Assembly: GCA_964480525.1 (NCBI GenBank)
Contig: CAYZOV010000013.1
Location: 1 to 48,410 of the forward strand
Origin: JAAZZIT01 sp964480525
Lineage (GTDB): Bacteria > Bacillota > Clostridia > Oscillospirales > Ruminococcaceae
DNA: 48,410 bases
Direction of reading: 5' to 3'
Below the pieces are notes generated by a model that made no database searches, was not told the DNA's origin, and worked only from the letters and a program-made list of their open reading frames with translations. The position numbers and the translations under genes were made by a program. Of the stretch, positions 1 to 7,713 are shown in pieces. The first letter of the stretch is position 1, and the number at the start of each line of letters is the position of its first letter.

Positions 1-1
1 C

Positions 2-136
2 GTTGGGGTTAAGCACCTTAGCAAGATCAAAACTGTTGCGGAAGGAAGGGAAAGTATGCTGTGATTCAGAGCACCTGAAAAGGTTTATATCAAAAAAGGC
101 TGCCTGCCTGTTGCACTTGACGAACTTAAAACAGTT
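2..136 (+). pseudogene. adhE: 5'-truncated adhE segment interrupted by in-frame TGA
   Basis: Read in the frame of the downstream alcohol dehydrogenase, this stretch encodes the linker that joins the aldehyde and alcohol dehydrogenase halves of AdhE (GVKHLSKIKTVAEGRESML, then FRAPEKVYIKKGCLPVALDE). The two parts are separated by TGA at 62-64, exactly where AdhE proteins carry the conserved Trp of 'ENMLW'. One G-to-A change of TGG would produce it. The reading frame is otherwise intact on both sides and continues into the 137 gene, so this is a single nonsense codon, not a frameshift. It may be a real mutation or a base-call error. The aldehyde dehydrogenase half lies outside the window. Confidence 0.8.
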
Positions 137-1393
137 ATGGGCAAAAAGAGAGCATTTATCGTAACAGACTCGTTCCTTTACCAGAACGGTTATACAAAGG
201 CTATCACAGACAAACTCGACGAAATGGGTATTGCTCATACAACATTCTTTAACGTTGCTCCGGACCCAACACTCGGTTGTGCAAAAGAGGGTGCTGCTCA
301 GATGACAGCATTCCAGCCTGATACAATTATCGCTCTCGGCGGTGGTTCTGCAATGGACGCTGCTAAGATTATGTGGGTAATGTATGAACACCCTGAAGCA
401 GACTTTATGGATATGGCAATGAGATTTATTGATATCCGTAAGAGAGTTTACACATTCCCTAAGATGGGCGAAAAGGCTTACTTTATCGCTATCCCAACAT
501 CAGCAGGTACAGGTTCTGAAGTTACACCGTTCGCAGTTATTACAGACGAAAACAGCGGTGTTAAGTACCCACTCGCTGACTACCAGCTTCTCCCTAATAT
601 GGCTGTTATTGATACGGATTTCCATATGTCAGCACCAAGAGGACTTACAGCTGCTTCGGGTATTGACGCTGTAACTCACGCAGTTGAAGCGTATGCTTCC
701 GTAATGGCTACAGATTACACAGACGGTCTTGCACTTCAGGCATTGAAGAATATCTTCAAGTACCTCCCAAGAGCATACGAAAACGGTCAGACAGACGTTG
801 AAGCAAGAGAAAAGATGGCTAACGCTGCTACTATGGCAGGTATGGCATTCGCTAACGCATTCCTCGGTGTATGTCACTCAATGGCTCATAAACTCGGTGC
901 ATTCCACCATCTCCCACACGGTGTAGCTAACGCACTCCTTATCGAAGAAGTAATCAGATTCAACTCTGCTGAAGCACCTGCTAAGATGGGTACATTCTCA
1001 CAGTACGACCACCCACACACACTTGCAAGATACGCTGAAATCGCTGATTACCTCGGAATTAAGGGCGAAAGCGACGAAGAAAAGGTTGAAGGTCTTATTA
1101 ACGCTATCAACGAACTCAAGGCTAAGGTTGGTATTAAGGAAACAATCAAGGATTACAATATCGACGAAGAAAAATTCCTTGCTGAACTTGATGAAATGGT
1201 TGAACAGGCATTTGACGACCAGTGTACAGGCGCTAACCCAAGATACCCACTCATGAGTGAAATCAAGCAGATGTACCTCAATGCTTACTATGGCAAACAC
1301 TTTGTAGAAGTTGAAATGCCAACGGCTGATAACATTGAAATTAAGGCTGACGAAGTTAAGAAGGCACACCGTAAAACAACTAAGAAAGCTTAA
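137..1393 (+). CDS. adhE: Alcohol dehydrogenase half of bifunctional aldehyde-alcohol dehydrogenase AdhE
   Basis: Iron-dependent alcohol dehydrogenase domain that reduces acetaldehyde to ethanol with NADH. The nucleotide-binding GGGSAMD lies at residues 68-74. The iron-ligand region has DAVTHAVEAY and HSMAHKLGAFHHLPHG, and the C-terminal DDQCTGANPRYP signature of AdhE is present. The protein is not a stand-alone ADH: the coding frame continues upstream to the window edge, and the Met at 137 sits inside the conserved 'VMGKKRAFIVTDSFLY' stretch with no ribosome binding site. An in-frame TGA at 62-64 separates it from the upstream part. If that stop is real, only translation restart would yield this piece. 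The APH-fold gene follows 26 bases downstream with no terminator between, so they may be co-transcribed. The identification as AdhE is very secure; intactness is doubtful. Confidence 0.9.
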   Translation: MGKKRAFIVTDSFLYQNGYTKAITDKLDEMGIAHTTFFNVAPDPTLGCAKEGAAQMTAFQPDTIIALGGGSAMDAAKIMWVMYEHPEADFMDMAMRFIDIRKRVYTFPKMGEKAYFIAIPTSAGTGSEVTPFAVITDENSGVKYPLADYQLLPNMAVIDTDFHMSAPRGLTAASGIDAVTHAVEAYASVMATDYTDGLALQALKNIFKYLPRAYENGQTDVEAREKMANAATMAGMAFANAFLGVCHSMAHKLGAFHHLPHGVANALLIEEVIRFNSAEAPAKMGTFSQYDHPHTLARYAEIADYLGIKGESDEEKVEGLINAINELKAKVGIKETIKDYNIDEEKFLAELDEMVEQAFDDQCTGANPRYPLMSEIKQMYLNAYYGKHFVEVEMPTADNIEIKADEVKKAHRKTTKKA

Positions 1394-1419
1394 TTTTAAA
1401 TAAAACGGAGGATAAAATT

Positions 1420-2169
1420 ATGAATCTCGACAGAGTTATCGCAGTAAGAAACAGTAAAACAATCTATCGTGACGGTGACAAGTGTATCAAGGTTTTTAAC
1501 GAAGGTTTTTCTAAATCCGACGTTCTTAATGAAGCACTTAACCAGTCCAGAATCGAAGAAACAGGTCTTAATATTCCTAAAATTCTCGAAGTTACTATGG
1601 TAGACGGAAAATGGGCAATTGTTTCTGAATTTATCAAAGGCAAAACACTTGCACAGCTTATGGAAGAAGAACCTGAAAAGAAGGACGAATATCTTAACTT
1701 TTTCGTAGACCTCCAGCTTCAGGTACATTCAAAAACTTGTCCTCTTCTTAACAAATTAAAGGATAAGATGAACAGAAAAATAAGCATTTCCGAAATTGAC
1801 GCAACAACAAGATACGACCTTCATACACGTCTTGAGGGTATGCCAAAGCATAACAAGGTTTGCCACGGCGACTTTAACCCGTCAAACATTATTATTGCTG
1901 AGGACGGTACACCGTATATCCTCGACTGGTCACACGCAACACAGGGCAACGCTTCTGCTGACGCTGCCAGAACATACCTTTTGTTCTGGCTCGGCGGAGA
2001 TATCGCAGGCGCTAAGAGATACCTTGAACTTTTCTGCGAAAAGAGCAACACCGCTGAAAAGTATGTTCAGAAATGGATGCCGATAGTTGCTGCTTCACAG
2101 TCGGTTAAGGGCAACGAAAAAGAACGTGAATTCTTGCTCTCATGGGTAAACGTTGTTGATTACGAATAA
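1420..2169 (+). CDS. APH-fold phosphotransferase (aminoglycoside/choline kinase-like)
   Basis: Small kinase of the APH/choline-kinase fold, about 249 residues. The catalytic loop HGDFNPSN is at residues 149-156 and the Mg-binding Asp in ILDWS at about 169. These sit where APH enzymes have the Brenner motif and the DFG-like Asp. The N-terminal lobe is short, with a likely ATP-contacting Lys in CIKVF (residues 22-26). It resembles the TIGR02172 type of uncharacterised APH proteins common in rumen and gut bacteria. The substrate cannot be read from sequence; nothing points to antibiotic resistance specifically. A GGAGG lies 11 bases upstream of the ATG. It is followed after 15 bases by a 2Fe-2S protein gene, so it is probably part of a unit running from adhE to 2424. 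Confidence 0.75.
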   Translation: MNLDRVIAVRNSKTIYRDGDKCIKVFNEGFSKSDVLNEALNQSRIEETGLNIPKILEVTMVDGKWAIVSEFIKGKTLAQLMEEEPEKKDEYLNFFVDLQLQVHSKTCPLLNKLKDKMNRKISISEIDATTRYDLHTRLEGMPKHNKVCHGDFNPSNIIIAEDGTPYILDWSHATQGNASADAARTYLLFWLGGDIAGAKRYLELFCEKSNTAEKYVQKWMPIVAASQSVKGNEKEREFLLSWVNVVDYE

Positions 2170-2184
2170 GGAGAATTTGACATT

Positions 2185-2424
2185 ATGAAAGTAACAGTAT
2201 GTATTGGTAGTTCGTGCCATATCAAAGGTTCAAGACAAGTAGTTGAACAGCTCCAGTACCTTATTTCCGAAAATAATCTCGGCGACAAGGTGGAACTTGG
2301 CGGAACATTCTGTATGGGCAAATGCCAGCAGGGTGTATGTGTAACGGTAGACGACAAATTCTTCTCGGTTACACCTGAAACAGTAGGCGAATTTTTTGAA
2401 CAGAACGTTATCAAAAACCTCTAA
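2185..2424 (+). CDS. Thioredoxin-like 2Fe-2S ferredoxin (NuoE C-terminal type), copy 1
   Basis: 79-residue protein with the four-Cys pattern of the thioredoxin-like 2Fe-2S fold: a first pair in CIGSSCHIKG (residues 5 and 10) and a second in FCMGKC (about 46 and 50). This matches the C-terminal domain of NuoE/HydC-type subunits and hydrogenase-associated ferredoxins. It likely carries electrons between a [FeFe]-hydrogenase or its sensory relative and a partner. It lacks the NuoE N-terminal helical domain. A second, divergent copy is found 98 bases downstream, just ahead of the sensory hydrogenase. The two are separated by an intrinsic terminator, so they probably belong to different transcripts. 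Confidence 0.82.
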   Translation: MKVTVCIGSSCHIKGSRQVVEQLQYLISENNLGDKVELGGTFCMGKCQQGVCVTVDDKFFSVTPETVGEFFEQNVIKNL

Positions 2425-2471
2425 ACGCCTAAAATAAATAAACTTTTTCCTAATTTTCCTAATATACCTCC

Positions 2472-2506
2472 GGGGTGGGTCAAATCCCACCCCATTTATT
2501 TCTTTT
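2472..2506 (+). terminator. Intrinsic terminator between the two 2Fe-2S genes
   Basis: A perfect 8-bp GC-rich stem (ggggtggg at 2472-2479 with cccacccc at 2486-2493) and a 6-base loop are followed by a T-rich run to 2506. It would end the transcript carrying adhE, the APH-fold gene and the first ferredoxin. Some read-through into the hydrogenase cluster is possible because no strong promoter is evident between here and 2523. Confidence 0.75.
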
Positions 2507-2522
2507 AAGGAGTATAAAAAAT

Positions 2523-2780
2523 ATGATGATTATTCAGGTTTGTGTTGGCAGTTCGTGCCATTTAAAAGGCTCACCTGAAATTGTTGAGCTTTTACAAAAA
2601 GCCGTTGAAGATTATCATTTACAAGACGAAATAACACTTGTCGGTAGCTTTTGTATCGGCAAGTGTAATCGTATTGGTGTAACTGTTCAGGTTGATGATG
2701 ATGTTCATACCGGCATTACCAAAGAGAATTTTAAAGAATTTTTCACAGAAAGTGTTTTAAATAAAATCGAAAGGGTGTAA
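2523..2780 (+). CDS. Thioredoxin-like 2Fe-2S ferredoxin, copy 2
   Basis: 85-residue protein with the same four-Cys arrangement as copy 1 (CVGSSCHLKG and FCIGKC), but with an acidic insertion near VQVDDDVHTG. It is placed six bases before the sensory hydrogenase and probably co-transcribed with it, which makes it the likely electron donor or acceptor for that protein. The start at 2523 is chosen because AAGGAG lies at 2507-2512 just upstream. The longer reading frame from 2475 would put the terminator hairpin inside the gene. A second ATG follows immediately at 2526 and could be used instead. Confidence 0.8.
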   Translation: MMIIQVCVGSSCHLKGSPEIVELLQKAVEDYHLQDEITLVGSFCIGKCNRIGVTVQVDDDVHTGITKENFKEFFTESVLNKIERV

Positions 2781-2786
2781 GATTTT

Positions 2787-4463
2787 ATGGCAAATTGCCT
2801 GACATTAAAGAAATCTAACTGTAAAAACTGTTATAAGTGTATTCGCCACTGTCCTGTTAAGGCAATTCGCTTTTCGGGAAATCAGGCACACATTATCGGC
2901 AATGAGTGTATTCTTTGCGGACAATGTTTTGTGGTTTGTCCTCAGAACGCTAAGGAAATAGTTGACGAAACCGAAAAAGTAAAGGTATTTTTGCAAAGTG
3001 GCGACCCTGTGTATGTCAGCCTTGCTCCGTCTTTTGTGGCAAATTATGAGGGCGTAGGAATAAACGCCATGAGAACCGCTCTTAAAAAGCTGGGTTTTGC
3101 CGACGTTGAAGAAACCGCCGTTGGGGCAACGATTGTTAAAAAAGAATACGAAAGAATGATTGACGAAGACGACAGAGATGTAATTATTTCGTCTTGTTGT
3201 CATTCTATAAATCTTTTGATTCAAAAGCATTTTCCTGCTTGTTTGCCGTTTCTTGCGGACGTTGTTTCTCCTATGCAGGCTCATTGTACCGAACTTAAAA
3301 AGAAACACCCTAACGCAAAAACTGTTTTTATAGGTCCTTGCGTTGCAAAAAAAGATGAAGCAGAACATTACGAAGGCATAGTTGACGCAGTTTTGACATT
3401 TGAAGAACTGACAAACTGGCTTAAAGATGAGAATATCCGCATTGAAATGGAAATGGACTATGACGAAAAGTCAAAAGCAAGATTTTTCCCGACAACAGGC
3501 GGAATACTCAAAACTATGGCAAAAGAAAAGTCTGATTATACATATTTGGCTCTTGACGGCGTGGAAAACTGCATTTCTGCCCTGAAAGATATAGAAAACG
3601 GAAACGTGCATAAATGCTTTATCGAAATGTCCGCTTGCGTGGGAAGTTGCGTTGGCGGTCCTGTTATGGAGAAAAACCGAAATTCTGCGGTGAAAGACGT
3701 TATGATTGTTTCTAAATTCGCAGGCAAAGAGGACTTTGACGTTTTGCAACCTAAAACAGAAGATTTGAGAAAGAAATTTGAATTTATTCAGCAAAACTCA
3801 CTTGTTCCAAGCGAACTGGAAATAAGCAGCGTTTTAAGACAAATGGGTAAATTTACCGCCGCTCAGGAACTCAACTGCGGTTCGTGCGGTTATAACACCT
3901 GCCGTGAAAAGGCAATAGCGATATGTCAGGGGAAAGCGGAAATTTCTATGTGTTTGCCTTACCTTAAAGATAAGGCGGAAAGCTTTTCGGACACTATCGT
4001 TCGTAATACGCCAAACGGACTTATTGTTCTTAATGATAAACTGGAAGTTCAGCAGATTAACGAGGCTGCAAGAAAAATTATGAACATAAGATATGCGTCG
4101 GATATTCTGGGCGACCAAGTGGTTCGTGTGCTTGACCCGACAATTTTCCTTAATGTTTTGAAAACAGGCATAGGCGTTCGTGACCAGCGTACTTACCTTG
4201 CTGAATATAAAAGATACGTTGAACAGACGGTTGTTTACGACAGGGATTCTCACTTGCTTGTTGGAATCATGCGTGATATAACCGACGAAGAATCACAACG
4301 AGAAAGAAAAGAACGTATTAGTAAACAAACTGTCGAAGTAGCCGATAAGGTTGTTGATAAACAAATGCGAATTGTTCAGGAAATTGCTTCGCTTTTGGGT
4401 GAAACAGCCGCCGAAACAAAAATTGCTTTGACTAACTTAAAGGAGTTTATTTCTAATGAATGA
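2787..4463 (+). CDS. hydS: Sensory [FeFe]-hydrogenase with PAS domain (HydS/HsfB-like, group C)
   Basis: Multi-domain sensor-type hydrogenase of 558 residues. Domain order: two 4Fe-4S ferredoxin clusters (CKNCYKCIRHCP, residues 12-23; CILCGQCFVVCP, 41-52); H-cluster domain with L1 SSCCHS (135-140), L2 IGPCVAKKDE (182-191) and L3 EMSACVGSCVGG (280-291); an extra Fe-S motif NCGSCGYNTC (363-372); a PAS-like domain (about 400-510); and a charged, possibly coiled-coil tail. This is the layout of putative H2-sensing group C enzymes rather than bulk catalysts. Both Cys of L1 are kept; the position after them is His where catalytic enzymes have Pro. It overlaps the phosphatase gene by eight bases and is followed by a group B hydrogenase, so it probably controls that enzyme. 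A similar hydS-phosphatase-hydA2 cluster is known from Ruminococcus albus. The sensing role is inference. Confidence 0.88.
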   Translation: MANCLTLKKSNCKNCYKCIRHCPVKAIRFSGNQAHIIGNECILCGQCFVVCPQNAKEIVDETEKVKVFLQSGDPVYVSLAPSFVANYEGVGINAMRTALKKLGFADVEETAVGATIVKKEYERMIDEDDRDVIISSCCHSINLLIQKHFPACLPFLADVVSPMQAHCTELKKKHPNAKTVFIGPCVAKKDEAEHYEGIVDAVLTFEELTNWLKDENIRIEMEMDYDEKSKARFFPTTGGILKTMAKEKSDYTYLALDGVENCISALKDIENGNVHKCFIEMSACVGSCVGGPVMEKNRNSAVKDVMIVSKFAGKEDFDVLQPKTEDLRKKFEFIQQNSLVPSELEISSVLRQMGKFTAAQELNCGSCGYNTCREKAIAICQGKAEISMCLPYLKDKAESFSDTIVRNTPNGLIVLNDKLEVQQINEAARKIMNIRYASDILGDQVVRVLDPTIFLNVLKTGIGVRDQRTYLAEYKRYVEQTVVYDRDSHLLVGIMRDITDEESQRERKERISKQTVEVADKVVDKQMRIVQEIASLLGETAAETKIALTNLKEFISNE

Positions 4464-5628
4464 TTTGTGTGCTGATATCGGATATAAAAGTATAAATCAT
4501 TACGGCGAACAGCTTTGCGGCGACCATATTGACATAGTTGAGCCTAACGAAAATTCCACGGTGATTGTTCTGTCGGACGGTTTGGGAAGCGGAGTTAAAG
4601 CAAGCATACTTTCTACTCTCACATCAAAAATAATCTCTACAATGATGGCGGAAGGATTGCCTTTGGAAGAATGTGTTTCCACAATTGCCGCTACGTTGCC
4701 GGTTTGTTCCGTGAGAGGCGTTGCGTATTCCACATTTACAATTATTCACCTGATTAACAACGAAACTGCGGAAATTATTCAATACGATAATCCTAAACTT
4801 ATTCTCATAAGAGATGATGAAAATTTTGATTATCCCACAACAGAAATGAATATCGGCGGAAAGAAAATTTTAAAAAGCGTTATTCCGTTGCAGGAAAATG
4901 ATATTTTTATCGCTATGAGCGACGGCTGTCCTCATGCGGGTATCGGTACGGCGTTTAATTTCGGCTGGAAAAGGGAAGACATTATTTCATATCTTGAAGG
5001 TTTGGCGCCTGTTGGGTATACGGCAAAAACTTTGTCAACTATGCTTGTTGACGAGTGTAATAAACTTTACGGAAATAAACCGGGAGATGACGCAACAGCC
5101 TGTATCGTGAGAATAAGAAAACGTGTTCCTATGAATATGCTTTTCGGTCCACCGTCAAACAGAGATGACTGCAACAGAATGATGTCGCTGTTCTTTTCAA
5201 AAGAGGGAAAACATATTATTTGTGGCGGAACAACTTCTTCAATCGCAGCAAAATATCTCAGAAAACCTATTAAAGCAAGCCTTAATTTTAACGGTTCGGA
5301 TATGCCACCGACTGCCGAAATTGAGGGCGTAGACCTTGTAACAGAGGGAGTTATTACCGTAAATAGAGTTTTGGAATATGCAAAGGACTATTTGGGTGAA
5401 AATAAAATGTACGAAACATGGAATTTTCAACGTGACGGAGCGTCTTTAATCAGTAGGCTTTTGTTTGAGGAAGCGACAGATATAAACTTTTATGTGGGAC
5501 GTGCCGTAAACCCTGCCCACCAAAACCCTGATTTGCCTATCAATTTCAATATTAAAATGAATCTGGTTGAGGAACTTTCAAAGTGTTTGAAAGAAATGGG
5601 CAAACGTATTAAAGTAAGCTATTTCTAA
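4456..5628 (+). CDS. SpoIIE/PP2C-type Ser/Thr phosphatase partner of HydS
   Basis: 390-residue phosphatase of the SpoIIE/PP2C fold. The metal-binding motif DGLGSG is at residues 41-46, preceded by a GDHIDI strand (about 22-27). A second metal site is likely in AMSDGCPHAG, and the C-terminal GDDATACIV (about residue 214) is typical of the fold. About 170 further residues after the catalytic domain have no function I recognise. There is no membrane segment. Start and stop overlap with hydS imply translational coupling, so the H-cluster sensor probably sets the activity of this enzyme toward a phosphorylated target that is not encoded in the window. The 19-base gap to the group B hydrogenase keeps all three in one operon. 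Confidence 0.85.
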   Translation: MNDLCADIGYKSINHYGEQLCGDHIDIVEPNENSTVIVLSDGLGSGVKASILSTLTSKIISTMMAEGLPLEECVSTIAATLPVCSVRGVAYSTFTIIHLINNETAEIIQYDNPKLILIRDDENFDYPTTEMNIGGKKILKSVIPLQENDIFIAMSDGCPHAGIGTAFNFGWKREDIISYLEGLAPVGYTAKTLSTMLVDECNKLYGNKPGDDATACIVRIRKRVPMNMLFGPPSNRDDCNRMMSLFFSKEGKHIICGGTTSSIAAKYLRKPIKASLNFNGSDMPPTAEIEGVDLVTEGVITVNRVLEYAKDYLGENKMYETWNFQRDGASLISRLLFEEATDINFYVGRAVNPAHQNPDLPINFNIKMNLVEELSKCLKEMGKRIKVSYF

Positions 5629-5646
5629 ACAAGAAAGGATTACAAT

Positions 5647-7074
5647 ATGAAAACAAGAAAATTTGATACCAAAGTTCAGTATTTGAAATATAAAGTTCTG
5701 CGTGAAGTCGCAAGAGAAGCGTGGAACGATACTTTGCTTGAAAACGTTTTGGATATTCCAAAAACCATAGTTCCGGGAAAAACTTCCACTATGCGTTGTT
5801 GCGTTTATAAAGAACGTGCAATTTTGGGCGAACGTGTAAAAATAGCTATGGGCGGAGATAAGGATAACCCTAACGTGATTCAGGTTATTGATATCGCTTG
5901 CGATGAGTGTCCTGCCGCAGGTTACGAGGTAACAGATTCATGTCGTGGCTGTCTTGCACATAGGTGTGAGGACGTTTGTAAACGTGGCGCAATTTCGTTT
6001 GACCATAACCACGTTGCACATATTGATAAGTCTAAGTGCGTTGAGTGCGGACAATGCGCAAAAGTATGTCCGTTTACGGCTATTGTTAATAGAAAACGTC
6101 CTTGTCAGGCTGCTTGTAAAGTTAAAGCAATCAGTATTAACGACGATAACGCCGCTTCGATTGATAACAATAAGTGTATTCAGTGCGGTGCGTGCGTTTA
6201 CCAGTGTCCGTTTGGTGCAATTACTGATAAATCGTACATACTCAATGTTGTTGATATGATTAAAAAGAGTGAAACAAACGGCAAATATAAGGTTTACGCA
6301 ATGGTCGCTCCGTCAATTTCAAGCCAGTTTGCCTATGCAAAATTAGGTCAGGTTATTTCGGGACTTAAAGCGCTGGGATTTTATACGGTTGTTGAGGCGG
6401 CTCTCGGTGCGGATATGGTTGCAATGGAAGAATCAAAAGAACTTGCGGAAAAAGGCTTTTTGACAAGTTCTTGCTGTCCTGCGTTTGTTGCGTACATAAA
6501 ATCTGCATTTCCTGATTTGGTTCCGCTTATTTCTCATAACCTTTCGCCAATGGCAACCCTTGCAAAGTATATTAAGGAAACCGAAGAAAATGCAAAGGTT
6601 GTGTTCATAGGTCCGTGTACAGCTAAAAAGGCTGAAGCGCAACTGGAAGAGGTTAAACCTTATGTTGACGCAGTTTTGACATTTGAAGAACTTCAAGCGC
6701 TTTTTGATAGCCGTGATATTGATATTACTACTCTCGAAGAAGATGTTTTGGATAACGCTTCGTACTATGGTAGAATTTTCGCACGTTCTGGCGGATTGTC
6801 TGACGCAGTTGCACAGGCTGTTAAGGAACAGAATATTCAGTTTGACCTTAAAGCAATCCCTTGCGACGGAATCGAAGCTTGTAGAGTGGCATTGCTTAAA
6901 AAGAGCAAAAATGTCCTTGACGCAAACTTTATTGAGGGTATGGCTTGCGTGGGCGGTTGTATCGGCGGTGCAGGTTGTCTGACCCACGGCGAAAAGAATA
7001 AATCCGAAGTGGATAAATACGGCAGGGAAGCATTGGAAAAGACAATTTCGGGTGCTGTGTCCGTAATTAAATAA
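5647..7074 (+). CDS. Monomeric [FeFe]-hydrogenase, group B (HydA2-like)
   Basis: 475-residue ferredoxin-type hydrogenase that would evolve H2 from reduced ferredoxin. It has a Cys-rich N-terminal region (CDECPAAGYEVTDSCRGC from about 85), two 4Fe-4S motifs (CVECGQCAKVCP from 131; CIQCGACVYQCP from 177), then the H-cluster domain: L1 TSSCCPAF (273-280), L2 IGPCTAKKAE (321-330), L3 EGMACVGGCIGGAG (430-443). The long N-terminal region and the L1 ending in PAF fit group B1-type enzymes rather than the bifurcating HydABC type. It is last in the hydS operon and followed by a strong terminator. Maturases HydEFG are not in the window and must be encoded elsewhere. Confidence 0.9.
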   Translation: MKTRKFDTKVQYLKYKVLREVAREAWNDTLLENVLDIPKTIVPGKTSTMRCCVYKERAILGERVKIAMGGDKDNPNVIQVIDIACDECPAAGYEVTDSCRGCLAHRCEDVCKRGAISFDHNHVAHIDKSKCVECGQCAKVCPFTAIVNRKRPCQAACKVKAISINDDNAASIDNNKCIQCGACVYQCPFGAITDKSYILNVVDMIKKSETNGKYKVYAMVAPSISSQFAYAKLGQVISGLKALGFYTVVEAALGADMVAMEESKELAEKGFLTSSCCPAFVAYIKSAFPDLVPLISHNLSPMATLAKYIKETEENAKVVFIGPCTAKKAEAQLEEVKPYVDAVLTFEELQALFDSRDIDITTLEEDVLDNASYYGRIFARSGGLSDAVAQAVKEQNIQFDLKAIPCDGIEACRVALLKKSKNVLDANFIEGMACVGGCIGGAGCLTHGEKNKSEVDKYGREALEKTISGAVSVIK

Positions 7075-7087
7075 TCAAAAACTTTTT

Positions 7088-7120
7088 ATCGCTCCCGTAA
7101 TTTGTCGGGAGCGATTTTTT
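7088..7120 (+). terminator. Terminator of the hydrogenase operon
   Basis: Perfect 10-bp stem (atcgctcccg at 7088-7097, cgggagcgat at 7106-7115) with an 8-base loop and a run of T from 7115. It lies 14 bases after the group B hydrogenase stop codon. Confidence 0.9.
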
Positions 7121-7129
7121 TGTAAAAAC

Positions 7130-7244
7130 GCTCGGCATGATGTATTTGCAAAAATTTTCGTAAACGAAATTTTCGCAAATAACATTGAACGAAAACAACT
7201 AAAGCTGTTTTCGTCCAGATTGATTTCATCAATCCATGCCGAGC
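7130..7244. repeat. Cloverleaf-like inverted-repeat element
   Basis: A 10-bp perfect terminal inverted repeat (gctcggcatg at 7130-7139, catgccgagc at 7235-7244) encloses three nested hairpins: 7144-7161 with 7164-7180 (17-18 bp, one bulge), 7189-7200 with 7203-7214 (12 bp, one mismatch) and 7218-7224 with 7228-7234 (7 bp, loop ttc). The whole folds as a 115-base cruciform on either strand. It sits between convergent genes, just after a terminator. It has no open reading frame and is not a tRNA. A small non-autonomous mobile repeat or a structured RNA are both possible. I see no second copy in the window. Confidence 0.7.
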
Positions 7245-7264
7245 TTCTATATTTTTGATAAAAT

Positions 7265-7687
7265 TTAAACCAATGCTTTTCCTAATTTAATACATTCTTC
7301 CATAGCGTCGTTGTCGGGTGCGTCGTTGCATATTACATAACCGCTAACTAAATTTGCACCGGCGTTTTTGCATTGTTCTTCCCAATTTCTCATCCATTCG
7401 CCGTCACCCCAACCGTACGAACCGAAAAGCCCAATCTTTTTTCCTTTTAACTTAGGCTCGCAAGATTCAAACATAGGCGAAAATTCTGATTCTTCAAGTT
7501 CTTCCGAACCGCTCGCAGGACAACCAAACGCAATTGCGTTAAATTCACTTATCTTGTCTTGACTGAATTCAGCCGAAGTGAATATAACACTTTCTCCGCC
7601 TGCTTGTTTTACGCCATCAGCCACGCTTTCTGCCATTTGTTGAGTGTTTCCTGTGCCACTCCAATAAACTATTGCTACTTTGCTCAT
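7265..7687 (-). CDS. Flavodoxin
   Basis: 140-residue short-chain flavodoxin, an FMN electron carrier that commonly replaces ferredoxin under iron limitation. The N-terminus IVYWSGTGNTQQMAE is the phosphate-binding loop, and GSYGWGDGEWM supplies the second FMN loop. The start at 7687 (MSKVAIVYW) is chosen over the longer frame because AGAAAGG lies just upstream and the strand-loop motif begins there. It is transcribed after the DUF3793 gene with a 26-base gap. The shared upstream TTAG-N6-CTAA box supports iron regulation. Confidence 0.92.
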   Translation of the reverse strand: MSKVAIVYWSGTGNTQQMAESVADGVKQAGGESVIFTSAEFSQDKISEFNAIAFGCPASGSEELEESEFSPMFESCEPKLKGKKIGLFGSYGWGDGEWMRNWEEQCKNAGANLVSGYVICNDAPDNDAMEECIKLGKALV

Positions 7688-7713
7688 AATAAAACCAAAC
7701 CTTTCTGTTATAT

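Noticed and set aside
62..64. TGA read as Trp (alternative genetic code) or selenocysteine in adhE
   Set aside because: Several genes in the window end with TGA at the expected place (hydS, FprA fusion, dtd, SpoIVFB-like), TGG is used for Trp, and the affected residue is not a Cys/Sec position.
1420..2169. Aminoglycoside resistance gene
   Set aside because: APH fold only; many such kinases act on small metabolites, and there is no resistance or mobile context here.
7130..7244. tRNA or tmRNA
   Set aside because: Cloverleaf-like by shape only: no T-loop GTTCGAxTC, no anticodon-length loop, and the closing stem is 10 bp.
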